Assembly (NCBI RefSeq): GCF_014892515.1
Contig: NZ_JADBGR010000054.1
Coordinates: 62,001 to 126,000, forward strand
DNA length: 64,000 nt
DNA from: Myceligenerans pegani
GTDB taxonomy: Bacteria > Actinomycetota > Actinomycetes > Actinomycetales > Cellulomonadaceae
Direction of reading: 5' to 3'
Shown here: positions 1 through 8,872 of the stretch, piece after piece
How the letters are laid out: every line of letters begins with the position of its first letter
Numbering within the stretch: the stretch's first letter is position 1
Notes under the pieces: model-generated
Told to the model about the DNA's origin: nothing
Seen by the model: only the letters and a program-made list of their open reading frames with translations
Database searches by the model: none
Made by a program: the position numbers and the translations under genes

Positions 1-92
1 ATCAGCCCCTGCTCCTCCAGGAACCGGAGCTTGGAGTGCGACACGTCGCCGAACTCGGGGGCGAGCGCCCGCAGCACGTCGCTGATGCGCAT
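1..92 (-). CDS. ftsR: MerR-family regulator FtsR (N-terminal part only)
   Basis: The first 30 codons of a minus-strand gene that runs off the left edge. The translation begins MRISDVLRALAPEFGDVS and continues with the SKLRFLEEQGLI helix-turn-helix start that characterises the Rv1828/FtsR group of MerR-like regulators. In other actinobacteria this regulator controls division genes such as ftsZ and lies directly after the garA/odhI gene, as here. The ATG at 92-90 is chosen by similarity; no strong ribosome site precedes it, and a slightly longer start cannot be excluded. Family assignment is firm for such a short piece because both sequence and neighbourhood agree. Confidence 0.8.
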   Translation of the reverse strand, partial: MRISDVLRALAPEFGDVSHSKLRFLEEQGL

Positions 93-223
93 CGTGGCCT
101 GACGCGAGATCCCCCGCGGCCACGGCTCGGTGTCCTGCCCTCGCTCCCGCGCTCCTCTGTCCTGCGTGATGGCTCGCTCGGCCGGCCGCGGGTCGTCCGC
201 GGCGCGGCGGGCGGCCCCTGACC

Positions 224-712
224 TCACCGCTGCGGCACCCCCGGGAAGGACTGCGCCGACGCCTGCGGGCTGGCGTGGAACGTCAGGCGGAACTTGCCGA
301 TCTGCACCTCGTCGCCCGTGGTGAGCCTGGCGCCGTCGATCCGTTCGCGGTTGACGTAGGTGCCGTTCAGCGAGCCGATGTCGCGCACGGTGAACGAGTC
401 GCCCTCGCGCACGAACTCGGCGTGCTTGCGGGAGACCGTGACGTCGTCGAGGAAGATGTCGGCCTGTTCGCTGCGCCCGGCCACGCACCGGTCGGTGTCC
501 AGGAGGAAACGGGCGCCGAAGCCGGGGCCCCGCTGCACGACGAGCAGCGCGGAGTGACGGGGCAGCGCGGCCACGGCCGCGGCCTCCTCGGGGCTGAGGG
601 CGGTCCGTCCCGCGGCGGCGTCGTCCCCGGTCGGGAAGACGATACGGCCGAGATTGGCCGTGGTCGCCGTGGGGTCGGGGCCCGGATGAGGCTGGCCACT
701 GGGGTCGGTCAT
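224..712 (-). CDS. garA: FHA-domain protein, GarA/OdhI-like
   Basis: 162 residues with a C-terminal forkhead-associated domain (about 55-148). The phosphothreonine-binding set is visible: GR at 79-80, SRKH at 94-97, SLNGTYVN at 114-121. GarA/OdhI proteins inhibit 2-oxoglutarate dehydrogenase and related enzymes and are switched off when Pkn kinases phosphorylate an N-terminal ETTS-type motif. Here that segment reads TATTANL (15-21): the TT pair is kept but the preceding Glu and following Ser are not, so the phospho-switch may differ. A good Shine-Dalgarno site (GAGGAG) precedes the ATG. It sits between a DUF881 gene and ftsR as in mycobacteria, but gcvH, usually directly upstream, is missing. 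Confidence 0.85.
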   Translation of the reverse strand: MTDPSGQPHPGPDPTATTANLGRIVFPTGDDAAAGRTALSPEEAAAVAALPRHSALLVVQRGPGFGARFLLDTDRCVAGRSEQADIFLDDVTVSRKHAEFVREGDSFTVRDIGSLNGTYVNRERIDGARLTTGDEVQIGKFRLTFHASPQASAQSFPGVPQR

Positions 713-846
713 CGGGTCTCCTCGGTGTGGGGAACGGGTTCGGACGTCTCGCCGGTGTGGCGCCGGGCGGCGGCACGGGTGCTGTCACGTGCGGGTTCAC
801 GGGTAGCCCGGTCCGAACCAACCTACATGGCACCGGCCTGGATCGG

Positions 847-2133
847 CTACTCTTCGCTCGGTTCCGCGTGCTCGGGATCGGCCGGCGTGCGGGTCGCGTC
901 GACGACGACGTGCTCCCGCCGGGTCACCTCCGCGACCGCCCCGGCATCGCGCAGCGTGGGCAGCGCGCCGCCCGGGATCTCCAGGGCACGGTCCACGGTC
1001 TCGGGGTCGCCGATCGCGATCCACGTGTACGGCGGCTCGAGCAGATGGCCGTCCAGGAGGATGCGGGGCCGTTCGTCGATCGTCTCCTCGAAGTGGCTGC
1101 TCGTGACGATCCTCACGTCGTTGACCTGCTGGGCCTCGACGCCGGCGTTGCGCAGCTCCTCGAGCATGTTGAACATGCTCGCCGCCGTGACCGTCCCCGG
1201 CCCGGCCTGGATCTCGACGACGACTCCGGGGCCCTCGGCCGGCAGGCGGCCGGACAGGATGCCCTCGTACTCGGCACGCTGTTCGGCCAGCTCGCGTGCC
1301 GCCCGGTCCTGGCCATCGGCCGAGAGCAGGTCGTCACGCACCCGGGTGAGGTTGGCGACCTCGTCGTCGAGCTGCTCGCCGCGCTGGGTCACCTCGTCGA
1401 GCAGGCGGACGAGCTCGTCCTGCCGCAGCGAGGCGAGCTGGTCCCCGGTGGACTGCGCCACCTGCACCGCGAGCGCGAACCCGAACGCGACACACAGGGC
1501 GGCGGCGATGTACTCCGCACGCCGGTTGCGCGGCCGGAACACCTGCCACAGCCGCCGGACGCCTCCGGTGGGCGCGGGGCGTGCGCCGTCGTCGCCGGCG
1601 TCCCTGTCGCCCTCGTCGTCCTGGGGTGCCGGGGCTGTCACGGCCGCCGCCTCCGCGCCCTCGGCGGGCCGCACCGGTCCCTCGGCGTGTTCCGCCGCCA
1701 GGTCGGGAGCCGGGTCGCGGGCCGTCGCGAGGTCGTCGGACCGTTCTCGCGTCCCGTCGTCCGCGGGCGGGGCCGGCTCGGCGTCGTGCGGCTCCCCCGC
1801 GTCGTCGGCAGGCGGTTCGGGGTGGTCATGGTGCGAGGCCCCGGGCCCGGCGCCGTGCGCGTCGGCATCCTCGGCCGCGGCGTTCTCGGCCTCGGCGTTC
1901 TCGGGCCGGATCTCTTCGGGGACGCTTTCCCGGGGAAGGGCCTTCTCCGGAAGGGTCTCGTCGGCCCCGGTGCCTTCGTCCGCGGCGTCCTGGGGCCGGG
2001 TGTCCTCGGCTCCGGAGTCCTCGGGGCGGGCGCGCTCCGGCCCGCTCGTCGCCGGGGTCTCCTCGCGTGGCGCGGTCCAGGGGACGTCGTCCCGCTCCGG
2101 GGCCGGCCCGTCGTGGTGGTGCTCGTCGCTCAT
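847..2133 (-). CDS. DUF881 membrane-anchored coiled-coil protein (long acidic N-terminus)
   Basis: 428 residues. The first ~190 are highly acidic and Pro/Ala-rich with no recognisable domain. One membrane segment follows (about 207-225, after RPRNRR), then a coiled coil (about 228-290) and a DUF881 domain to the end. The charge pattern suggests a cytoplasmic N-terminus and an extracytoplasmic DUF881 domain. Function is unknown; the family occurs in pairs around an SbpA-like protein next to pgsA-like genes in actinobacteria and resembles divisome/envelope components in layout only. Two bases separate its ATG from the preceding stop, so it is cotranscribed. The acidic extension is much longer than in the second DUF881 copy at 2465-3448. 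Confidence 0.85.
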   Translation of the reverse strand: MSDEHHHDGPAPERDDVPWTAPREETPATSGPERARPEDSGAEDTRPQDAADEGTGADETLPEKALPRESVPEEIRPENAEAENAAAEDADAHGAGPGASHHDHPEPPADDAGEPHDAEPAPPADDGTRERSDDLATARDPAPDLAAEHAEGPVRPAEGAEAAAVTAPAPQDDEGDRDAGDDGARPAPTGGVRRLWQVFRPRNRRAEYIAAALCVAFGFALAVQVAQSTGDQLASLRQDELVRLLDEVTQRGEQLDDEVANLTRVRDDLLSADGQDRAARELAEQRAEYEGILSGRLPAEGPGVVVEIQAGPGTVTAASMFNMLEELRNAGVEAQQVNDVRIVTSSHFEETIDERPRILLDGHLLEPPYTWIAIGDPETVDRALEIPGGALPTLRDAGAVAEVTRREHVVVDATRTPADPEHAEPSEE

Positions 2134-2135
2134 GT

Positions 2136-2468
2136 TCAGGCCTTGAAGATGTTGCGCCGGATGGAGGCGGCGTTGGAGAAGATCCGGATGCCGAGCACGA
2201 CCACGACGGCGGTGGACAGCTGCGAGCCGACGCCGAGCTGGTCGCCGAGGAACACGATGAACGCGGCGATGAGGATGTTGAAGAGGAAGGAGGTGAGGAA
2301 CACCCGGTCGTCGAACATTCCTTCCAGGGCGGCGCGCAGGCCGCCGGCCAGGGCGTCGAGCGCGGCGACGACGGCGATCGGCAGGTAGGGCTGCAACGCC
2401 ACCGGCACGGTGGGCTGCAGGATGAGGCCGGCGACGACGCCGACCACGAGGCCGATGACTGGGATCAT
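2136..2468 (-). CDS. sbp: Small basic protein SbpA-like (DUF1290) membrane protein
   Basis: 110 residues starting MIPVIGLVVGVVAG, with three to four hydrophobic segments and a basic tail (SIRRNIFKA). Length and sequence match the DUF1290/Sbp family, which lies between two DUF881 genes in most actinobacteria and near division genes in Bacillus. The biochemical role is unknown. The start ATG at 2468 overlaps the upstream DUF881 stop (ATGA), indicating translational coupling. A much longer open frame extends upstream in the same frame but has no family similarity there. Confidence 0.88.
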   Translation of the reverse strand: MIPVIGLVVGVVAGLILQPTVPVALQPYLPIAVVAALDALAGGLRAALEGMFDDRVFLTSFLFNILIAAFIVFLGDQLGVGSQLSTAVVVVLGIRIFSNAASIRRNIFKA

Positions 2469-3448
2469 GCTCCGTCCTTCGCTGTGTCGTCCTGGTCGTT
2501 CTGGTTGTTCTGGTCGTTCTGATCCGGCACCGCAGCCCAGCGCAGGGTCTGGGGCCGGCCGGCGGGCAGGTGCAGTTCCTCGGCGCTCTCCAGGCCCGAC
2601 TCGATGCCTTGCGTGCCGAGCACCTGCAGGAAGGCGGGACCGCTGGACCGGGCCCACTCGACCTGGAGCTTCTCCGGGTCCCCGATCGCCTCGACCCGGT
2701 AGGACGGCCCGTTGAGGGGCTGCAGGTCGACGAGGATCGCGTCGCCGGCGCTGCGGATGGCGCTGACGGCGGTGAGGCGCTCGCCGCCGACGGCGATCGC
2801 CTCCGCGCCCGACGCCCACAGGGCGTTCACCACGAACTGCAGGTCGGTGTCCCACACGCGCTGGTCGCTCTCGTCGTCCGCGAGCCCGCCGTCGGACAGG
2901 GTGATCACGATGCCGGGGCCGCTGACGGCGGTGCTGCCGTTGGCGAGCTTGTCGAGGTCGTTGGTCTCGCGCAGGGAGCTGGGCAGGGTGCCCGCGCGCT
3001 CCAGCTCGTCGACCTCGGCGGCGAGCGCGACGGACCGGTCGGTGAGGTCCTCGAGCTGCAGGCTGCGCTCGACGACCTGGTCGGCGAGCACGGAGCGGGC
3101 CTGGGTGGCGGCGGGCTGCGGGGCGCGCAGGTGGACGACGGCGACGGTCACGACCAGGCCGAGCCCGACGGCCACGAGCATGGCGGTCACGAGGGCGGGG
3201 ACGCGTGGTTCGGTGGGCAGGCCGGCCGCGGCGCGCTCGGCCCGGCGTCTCGCGGCGGCCGCGTACCCGGGGTCGAGCGGGCGTCTCATGACCTCGTTGA
3301 GGAGGGTCATCGAGGCGTCGGGAGGGCGCCGGGTCCCGGGCGACGCGCCGTTCGTGCCGTCTCCTCGTGCGTCTCCTCGTGCTCCGCTCCGGGGACGCGC
3401 CTCGTTCCTCGGCCCGTGCCCTCCGCTGTGCCGCTCGTCGGTGCTCAT
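2465..3448 (-). CDS. DUF881 membrane-anchored protein (second copy)
   Basis: 327 residues from MSTDERHSGG. An Arg/Gly-rich cytoplasmic N-terminus (~80 residues) is followed by one transmembrane helix (around ALVTAMLVAVGLGLVV), a coiled coil and a DUF881 domain with the family's DGGLAD and VWASGAEAIAV-type segments. The C-terminus is Asn/Gln/Asp-rich. The ATG at 3448 is preferred to an in-frame ATG 72 bases upstream because it overlaps the upstream gene's stop (ATGA). It flanks SbpA together with the copy at 847-2133; the three probably form one envelope complex (inference from conserved order). Function is unknown. Confidence 0.85.
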   Translation of the reverse strand: MSTDERHSGGHGPRNEARPRSGARGDARGDGTNGASPGTRRPPDASMTLLNEVMRRPLDPGYAAAARRRAERAAAGLPTEPRVPALVTAMLVAVGLGLVVTVAVVHLRAPQPAATQARSVLADQVVERSLQLEDLTDRSVALAAEVDELERAGTLPSSLRETNDLDKLANGSTAVSGPGIVITLSDGGLADDESDQRVWDTDLQFVVNALWASGAEAIAVGGERLTAVSAIRSAGDAILVDLQPLNGPSYRVEAIGDPEKLQVEWARSSGPAFLQVLGTQGIESGLESAEELHLPAGRPQTLRWAAVPDQNDQNNQNDQDDTAKDGA

Positions 3449-4023
3449 CCGCGGACCGCCAGTCGGCGCACCTGTGCCAGGTACTGCAATCCGGCGAACC
3501 AGTACAGGGCGACGCCCCACCAGGTGAAGGCCCAGCCGACGACGTGCGCCGTGGCGCCCACCGCGCCACCCGCCTCGGCGAGCAGGAGCAGCGGGAACGC
3601 GTACAGGAGCGCGAAGGTCGCGACCTTGCCGGCCTGGCTGACGTTGAGGGTGCCGTAGCCGAGGCGGGCGAGCACGGGGACGGTGAGCGCGAGCACGAGG
3701 TCCCGGGCGAGGATCGCCGCCACCAGCCAGAGCGGCACGATCTCGCGCCAGGCGAGGCCGAGCAGGGTGACGAAGATGAAGAGGCGGTCGGCGAGCGGGT
3801 CGAGCATCTGCCCGAGACGGCTGACCTGGTGCAGCGACCGGGCGAGTACGCCGTCGAGCCAGTCGGTGACGCCCGAGACGGCCAGCACCACCAGTGCCCA
3901 GACGTCCTCGTGCGCGACGATCAGGATCGCGAAGACGGGAACGAGCGCCAGCCGCACGAAGCTGACGGCGTTGGGCACGGTGAGAACGCGCGAGCTGATC
4001 TCCTGTCCCCTGGACACATACAC
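3445..4023 (-). CDS. CDP-alcohol phosphatidyltransferase (PgsA-like)
   Basis: 192 residues, polytopic. It carries the complete CDP-alcohol phosphotransferase signature DG-x2-AR-x8-G-x3-D-x3-D within DWLDGVLARS and LGQMLDPLADR (about residues 54-80). Such integral membrane enzymes transfer a phosphatidyl group from CDP-diacylglycerol to glycerol 3-phosphate or inositol phosphate. Position and size match the PgsA2-type gene (Rv1822) heading the DUF881/Sbp operon, whose exact substrate is uncertain. Start is GTG at 4023; a second GTG two codons later has the better-spaced GAGG site and may be the true start. Confidence 0.87.
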   Translation of the reverse strand: MYVSRGQEISSRVLTVPNAVSFVRLALVPVFAILIVAHEDVWALVVLAVSGVTDWLDGVLARSLHQVSRLGQMLDPLADRLFIFVTLLGLAWREIVPLWLVAAILARDLVLALTVPVLARLGYGTLNVSQAGKVATFALLYAFPLLLLAEAGGAVGATAHVVGWAFTWWGVALYWFAGLQYLAQVRRLAVRG

Positions 4024-4347
4024 CGCCTCATGCCTGCCGTTCTTCCCGTGCGCGCCATACTACGGGCCGATCGTTGCGGATCCGCACAGGGTCTCCGGGC
4101 GCGTCCCGGCCCGGAACCGGGCCGGGGGCGGGGTCGTGGTGCCGCACGTCACGCCGTGCCCGTCTGGCCTGGGCCGGTGCCCTCCGCGTAGGATGGTGCC
4201 CGATCCCCCTGGAGTTGGTCGCCTTTCTGCGCGTGTCGGCGTGAGTCGCCGGAGCGAGTGTGTGTTCGCCGAGTGAGCGGCCGGGACCGGGCGCCGTAGC
4301 GCCACGAGTCCGGACTCCCTCTCGACGACGAACGGTTCGATACCCCC
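4024..4347. other. Divergent intergenic region / helicase leader (324 bp)
   Basis: This gap lies between the minus-strand phosphatidyltransferase and the plus-strand helicase. It holds the -10-like box for the minus-strand operon and a plus-strand TAGGAT at 4192-4197, which if used gives a 5' leader of roughly 145 bases before the helicase ATG. Long leaders are known for cold-shock helicase mRNAs. No gene, tRNA or clear terminator is seen. Confidence 0.45.
4057..4062 (-). promoter_or_regulatory. Putative -10 box (TAGTAT) of the pgsA-like/DUF881 operon
   Basis: Read on the minus strand, TAGTAT fits the actinobacterial TAnnnT -10 consensus and would place transcription start about 27 bases before the GTG start. 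No convincing -35 hexamer is visible at 17-18 bases. Confidence 0.35.
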
Positions 4348-6501
4348 ATGCCCGTTGCTGCCCTGACCATCCCTGCGCCCGGAACCCCCGACGTTCCCGC
4401 GACCGGCGCCGTGAGCGACCCGGTGCCCGGCCCGATGACCGAGCCCGCGCCCGCCGCCACGACCGACGACACCACGACCGACTCCGCAACCAGCTCTGCG
4501 ACCGACTCCACGCCCGCCGCCACCGCGACCGGGGCGGAGCAGCGGTTCGACGAGCTCCCCCTGCCCGCCGAGCTCCTGGCCGCGACGCGCGACCTGGGCT
4601 TCTCCACGCCGTCGGACATCCAGGCCGCCGCCATCCCGCCGCTGCTGGACGGGCGCGACATCACCGGCGTCGCCCAGACCGGCACCGGCAAGACCGCCGC
4701 GTTCGGCCTGCCGCTGCTGGCCGCCGTCGACCCGGAGGCCGACGTCGCCCGCGGGCGTGTGCAGGCGCTCGTCCTCGCCCCCACGCGCGAGCTGGCCATG
4801 CAGGTCGCCGACGCCATCGAGTCCTTCGCCGCGCACCTGCCCGGCGTCCGGGTGCTGCCCGTGTACGGCGGCGCCCCCTACATGCCCCAGCAGCGGGCGC
4901 TGCGCGACGGCGTGCATGTCGTGGTCGGCACCCCCGGCCGCGTCATGGACCACATGGAGCGCGGGTCGCTCGTGCTCGACGACGTGAGGTTCCTCGTCCT
5001 GGACGAGGCCGACGAGATGCTGCGCATGGGCTTCGCCGAGGACGTCGAGCAGATCTTCTCCACCGCGCCCGCCGAGCGGCAGGTCGCCCTGTTCTCCGCG
5101 ACCATGCCCCCGGCGATCCGCAAGGTCGCCGACCAGCACCTGACCGACCCGGTCGAGATCGCCGTCACCCGGCAGTCCTCCACCGTCACCTCCGTCCGCC
5201 AGACGTACGCCGTCGTCCCCTTCCGGCACAAGACCGGCTCCCTCGTGCGCGTCCTGGCCACCTCCGACGCCGAGGCCGCCATCGTGTTCACCCGTACCCG
5301 CGGCGCCGCCGAGGACGTGGGCTCCGCGCTCCTGGAGCGCGGCATCTCCGCCGCGACCATCTCCGGCGACGTCGCGCAGAAGGACCGCGAGAAGATCGTC
5401 GAGCGGCTGCGCTCCGGCGCCCTGGACGTCCTGGTCGCCACCGACGTCGCCGCCCGCGGCCTCGACGTCGACCGCATCGGCCTCGTCGTGAACTTCGACC
5501 TGCCGCGCGAGCCCGAGGCCTACGTGCACCGCATCGGCCGCACGGGCCGAGCCGGCCGCACCGGCGAGGCCCTCACGTTCGTCACCCCGCAGGAGCGCAG
5601 CCTCCTGCGCCGTATCGAGCGCACCATCCGCACCCGTCTCGACGAGGTCGACATCCCGTCCCCGCGCGACGTGTCCGCGCACAAGTTCACCACCCTCCTG
5701 AAGCAGGTCCCCGTCCGGCGCGACGCCGGCCGGCTGGACCTGTACGCGGACATGCTGCGCACCTACCTCGCCGAGAACACGCGGCGGGCCGGGGCCGCCG
5801 TCGCCGACGCGACGGACGCCACGGACACCGTGGCCGGCGACGCGACGGCACCGTCCACGGAAAGCACCTCCACGGACACGGGCACAGCCACGGACACGCC
5901 CGCGGCAGCCACCGGCGTCCCCGACGAGGAACTCCTCCAGATCGCCGCGGCGATCGCGGCGATGGCCGTCGGCGACGACGGGCCGCGGCTGCGTGCGGAG
6001 CAGGAGGAGTACGAGCGCGAGCGGGCGCAGGCCAGGTCGGCCGCGACGCGCCGCACCACGCACGAGGCCGAGCGGCACGACCGTTCGGGCGAGCGCACCG
6101 GGCACCGGGACCGTCCGGCCCGCGGGCCGCGTGACCACGGCCGGCAGGGCACGAGGTACCGCCTCGCCGTGGGGCACACGCACGGCGTGAACCCGGGCGG
6201 CATCGTGGGCGCCCTGACGAACGAGGGCGGGCTCACCGGGTCCGACGTCGGCAAGATCGACATCTTCGGGTCGTTCTCCCTGGTCGACATCAGCGCCCCG
6301 CTCGACGAGCCGACCATGGACCGGCTCGGCCGCGCCCGTGTGGCCGGCAGGGCGCTGCGCATCCAGGTGGACCGGGGTGCCCCGGCCCGCCGCGAGCGGT
6401 TCGACGGTGGCGACGGGTTCGACGGTGACCGGCCGCGCGGCTTCAGCCGTCGCGACGGTGGCCGGGATCGGGGTCAGCGGCCTCACCGTGCTCGGCGATG
6501 A
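4348..6501 (+). CDS. deaD: DEAD-box ATP-dependent RNA helicase (DeaD/CsdA-like)
   Basis: 717 residues. A Pro/Ala/Thr-rich N-terminus (~65 residues) leads into a Q-motif region, Walker A AQTGTGKT (109-116), PTRELA, DEAD (219-222), SAT, and the C-terminal RecA lobe with RGLDV and HRIGRTGRAGRTG. A Thr/Asp-rich linker follows, then a DbpA-type RNA-binding domain (about 605-675, with GVNPGGIVGAL and GSFSLVDI). These enzymes unwind RNA during ribosome assembly and mRNA decay, especially in the cold. The ATG at 4348 lacks an obvious Shine-Dalgarno site, and an in-frame ATG at 4435 within the low-complexity tail is an alternative. Its 3' end overlaps the convergent gene by 59 bases. Confidence 0.93.
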   Translation: MPVAALTIPAPGTPDVPATGAVSDPVPGPMTEPAPAATTDDTTTDSATSSATDSTPAATATGAEQRFDELPLPAELLAATRDLGFSTPSDIQAAAIPPLLDGRDITGVAQTGTGKTAAFGLPLLAAVDPEADVARGRVQALVLAPTRELAMQVADAIESFAAHLPGVRVLPVYGGAPYMPQQRALRDGVHVVVGTPGRVMDHMERGSLVLDDVRFLVLDEADEMLRMGFAEDVEQIFSTAPAERQVALFSATMPPAIRKVADQHLTDPVEIAVTRQSSTVTSVRQTYAVVPFRHKTGSLVRVLATSDAEAAIVFTRTRGAAEDVGSALLERGISAATISGDVAQKDREKIVERLRSGALDVLVATDVAARGLDVDRIGLVVNFDLPREPEAYVHRIGRTGRAGRTGEALTFVTPQERSLLRRIERTIRTRLDEVDIPSPRDVSAHKFTTLLKQVPVRRDAGRLDLYADMLRTYLAENTRRAGAAVADATDATDTVAGDATAPSTESTSTDTGTATDTPAAATGVPDEELLQIAAAIAAMAVGDDGPRLRAEQEEYERERAQARSAATRRTTHEAERHDRSGERTGHRDRPARGPRDHGRQGTRYRLAVGHTHGVNPGGIVGALTNEGGLTGSDVGKIDIFGSFSLVDISAPLDEPTMDRLGRARVAGRALRIQVDRGAPARRERFDGGDGFDGDRPRGFSRRDGGRDRGQRPHRARR

Positions 6502-6961
6502 GGTCGACGAGGCGTCGCGCCTCGTTCATGCCGTGCTCGCCGTCAGCCCGCTGGACGGCCATGACGGCGAGCACGCTGCCGTCGGCCAGGTCGAGATGGA
6601 CCCACGGGTCCCCTGACCCGAACCGCACCGCGACGATCTCGGCCCAGGCCAGCCGCCGTCGTCGGACGTAGTTCACGACCGTCAGGCCCTTCGGGTCCGG
6701 TTCGGCGCGCACGGCGGCGAACCGGACCGTGAGCAGGGCGAAGAACAGCCCGATCACGATGGTGGACACGCGGTTGACCGCGCTCTCGGCGCCCGGGCCC
6801 TCCGCGACCAGCGCGATGAACACGCACCCGATCGCCAGGGCCACTCCCATGGACCATGCCGTCGGCGTGGTGAACCGGCCGCGGAACGTGCGGTAGGGGT
6901 CCGGGCCCGGCGGGTGGTCGGGCTCGCCCGGGTGCTCGTCGTCGTCCGCCGGGTTGCTCAC
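6443..6961 (-). CDS. Small PH-like-domain membrane protein
   Basis: 172 residues from a GTG start. An acidic, Pro-rich N-terminus is followed by two membrane segments (around WSMGVALAIGCVFIALVA and TIVIGLFFALLTVRFAAV) and a C-terminal half with the bacterial PH-like pattern: KGLTVVNYVRRRRLAWAEI, then a short WVHLDLADGSVLAVMAVQ strand pair. This arrangement is common in actinobacterial membrane proteins of unknown function, often next to hisG. It converges on and overlaps the helicase gene. No catalytic residues are evident. Confidence 0.75.
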   Translation of the reverse strand: MSNPADDDEHPGEPDHPPGPDPYRTFRGRFTTPTAWSMGVALAIGCVFIALVAEGPGAESAVNRVSTIVIGLFFALLTVRFAAVRAEPDPKGLTVVNYVRRRRLAWAEIVAVRFGSGDPWVHLDLADGSVLAVMAVQRADGEHGMNEARRLVDLIAEHGEAADPDPGHRRDG

Positions 6962-7047
6962 GTGCGGTCTCCTCGGAGTGTGTCCGTGAACTGGCCTGCC
7001 AGTCCGTCCCCGAGCCTATCCGGCGGGAGCGCCCCGGTGCGCGTCGG

Positions 7048-7896
7048 TCACATCCGGCTGGCGTGGATCGACGTCACGATGATCGCGCGTGCGCCGATGT
7101 CGTGCAGGGCGTCCATCACCCGGTTGGTGTCGCCGCGCGGCACCATGACCCGCACCGCCGACGCGTCGCGGTGGTGCTGCGGCGAGACCGTCGGGGACTC
7201 GAAGCCGGGCGTGATCCGCACGGCCTGCTCCAGCAGCTCGTTCGGCACCACGTAGTCCATCAGGACGTAGGAGCGGGCCGTGATGACGCCCTCCAGGCGG
7301 CGCGTCAGCGTCCGCACGCCGGGCGGCGCCACGGCGCCGGCCTGCCGGATCAGGACGGCCTCGCTCGTGAGGATCGGTTCGCCGAAGACCTCCAGGCCCG
7401 CTGCCTTGAGCGTGCTGCCGGTCTCCACGACGTCGGCGATGAGGTCGGCGACGCCGAGCCCGACGGAGCTCTCCACGGCACCGTCCAGGTGCACGACCTC
7501 GGCCGGCTCGACTCCCTGCTTGGCCAGGTGGTCGGCGACGAGCGTCGTGTACGACGACGCCACCCGGCGCCTCGCGATGTCGCCCACCTCGCGCATCGTC
7601 CCGGCGGGCGCGGCGAACCGGAACGTGGACCTCGCGAACCCGAGGGCGAGATGCTCGACGGCGTCCGCCCCGGAGTCCAGCAGCAGGTCACGACCGGTGA
7701 TCCCGGCGTGCACGGTACCGGCGCCGACGTACACGGCCACGTCCCGGGGACGCAGGAAGAAGAACTCGCACCCGTTCTCCGGGTCGGCGAGGACCAGCTC
7801 ACGGCTCGAGCGGCGCTGCCGGTACCCGGCCTCGCGCAACATCTCGGACGCGGGCTCGGACAGGGAGCCCTTGTTGGGGACGGCGATTCGCAGCAT
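7048..7896 (-). CDS. hisG: ATP phosphoribosyltransferase (long form)
   Basis: 282 residues beginning [16 protein letters not shown]. It catalyses the first committed step of histidine synthesis (ATP + PRPP to phosphoribosyl-ATP). The catalytic domain carries the PRPP-loop region [15 protein letters not shown], and the C-terminal ~75 residues form the ACT-like regulatory domain ([14 protein letters not shown]) that binds histidine in long-form HisG. The ATG at 7896 is chosen over upstream open frame because AAGGAA lies at good distance and homologues begin there. hisE is upstream, 149 bases away. Confidence 0.95.
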   Translation of the reverse strand: MLRIAVPNKGSLSEPASEMLREAGYRQRRSSRELVLADPENGCEFFFLRPRDVAVYVGAGTVHAGITGRDLLLDSGADAVEHLALGFARSTFRFAAPAGTMREVGDIARRRVASSYTTLVADHLAKQGVEPAEVVHLDGAVESSVGLGVADLIADVVETGSTLKAAGLEVFGEPILTSEAVLIRQAGAVAPPGVRTLTRRLEGVITARSYVLMDYVVPNELLEQAVRITPGFESPTVSPQHHRDASAVRVMVPRGDTNRVMDALHDIGARAIIVTSIHASRM

Positions 7897-8045
7897 GTCT
7901 GTAGTTTCCTTGTCAGGCGTGCGGTGGACCGGCGAGCAGGCTCGCCGGTCCCCGCTTTCCTTCTCGGACGTCGGGGTGATCCGGGCGCGGGTCGCGGCAC
8001 CCGGCGGGCCGGCCGCGGCGGCCGGGCCCGCTCGGTGCCGTCCCG

Positions 8046-8309
8046 CTACAGATGCGCGTACACGTCCTCGAGGGTGAGCCCCTTGGCGAGCATGATCACC
8101 TGCAGGTGATACAGCAGCTGCGCGATCTCCTCGGCCGCGGCCTCGTCCGACTCGTACTCCGCGGCCATCCACACCTCGGCCGCCTCCTCCACCACCTTCT
8201 TGCCGATGGCATGGACCCCGGCGTCCAGCTGCGCCACGGTGCCCGACCCGGCCGGACGGGTCGCAGCCTTCTCGGAGAGCTCGGCGAACAGGGACTCGAA
8301 GGTCTTCAC
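8046..8309 (-). CDS. hisE: Phosphoribosyl-ATP pyrophosphatase
   Basis: 87 residues, standard length for HisE, the MazG-fold enzyme for the second histidine step (PRATP to PRAMP). The acidic helix [15 protein letters not shown] supplies the metal-binding glutamates. It starts with GTG (MKTFESLF). Eleven bases separate it from ribH, so histidine and riboflavin genes appear to share a transcript, an order common in actinobacteria. Confidence 0.95.
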   Translation of the reverse strand: MKTFESLFAELSEKAATRPAGSGTVAQLDAGVHAIGKKVVEEAAEVWMAAEYESDEAAAEEIAQLLYHLQVIMLAKGLTLEDVYAHL

Positions 8310-8320
8310 ATCCGGAGAGC

Positions 8321-8872
8321 CTAGTTCCTCGAGGACCGCGCGGGCGCCGCCGTCTCACCATCCGCGCCCCCGGCGGCGGGCGCGGCGAAGGCGTCCCGCA
8401 GCGTCGCCGCGGTGGTGACGGCGGCCTCGACCGCCTCGCGGCCCTTGTCCTCCCGGCTGCCCGGCAGCCCCGCCCGGTCCAGCGCCTGCTGTTCGTCGTC
8501 ACACGTCAGCAGGCCGAACCCGACCGGGACACCGGTGCGCACGCTCACGTCCGTGAGGCCGCTCGTGGCCGCCTGGCACACGTAGTCGAAGTGCGGCGTG
8601 CCACCGCGGATCACCACACCGAGCGCCACGACGGCGTCGGGACGGCGCACACCGCCGTCGGCGGGCGGCATCGCGGCACGGGCCGCGGCGACCGGCAGCT
8701 CGAACGAGCCCGGCACCCGGATCTCGGTCCACTCCGCCCCGGACTCCCGCAGCGCCCGCCGCGCCCCGTCCAGCAGCCCGTCCATCACCCGCGTGTGCCA
8801 GCTCGCCGCGACCACCACCACGTGCAGCCCGCGGCCGTCCACCGTCAGCGCCGGCGCTCCCGCTCCGCTCAT
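8321..8872 (-). CDS. ribH: 6,7-dimethyl-8-ribityllumazine synthase
   Basis: 183 residues. RibH condenses 5-amino-6-ribitylamino-uracil with dihydroxybutanone phosphate, the penultimate riboflavin step, usually as an icosahedral shell. Signatures are [38 protein letters not shown] with the catalytic His, and [11 protein letters not shown]. The ATG at 8872 overlaps the ribBA stop (ATGA). The Ala/Gly-rich C-terminal tail (about 25 residues) is longer than usual. Confidence 0.95.
   Translation of the reverse strand: MSGAGAPALTVDGRGLHVVVVAASWHTRVMDGLLDGARRALRESGAEWTEIRVPGSFELPVAAARAAMPPADGGVRRPDAVVALGVVIRGGTPHFDYVCQAATSGLTDVSVRTGVPVGFGLLTCDDEQQALDRAGLPGSREDKGREAVEAAVTTAATLRDAFAAPAAGGADGETAAPARSSRN

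Noticed and set aside
4333-4345. GGTTCGATACC resembles a tRNA T-loop before the helicase gene
   Set aside because: No acceptor, D or anticodon stem pairs around it; it lies directly at the helicase start.
6443-6501. Frameshift or misassembly at the helicase 3' end
   Set aside because: The overlap with the convergent membrane protein gene is short and both termini look natural.
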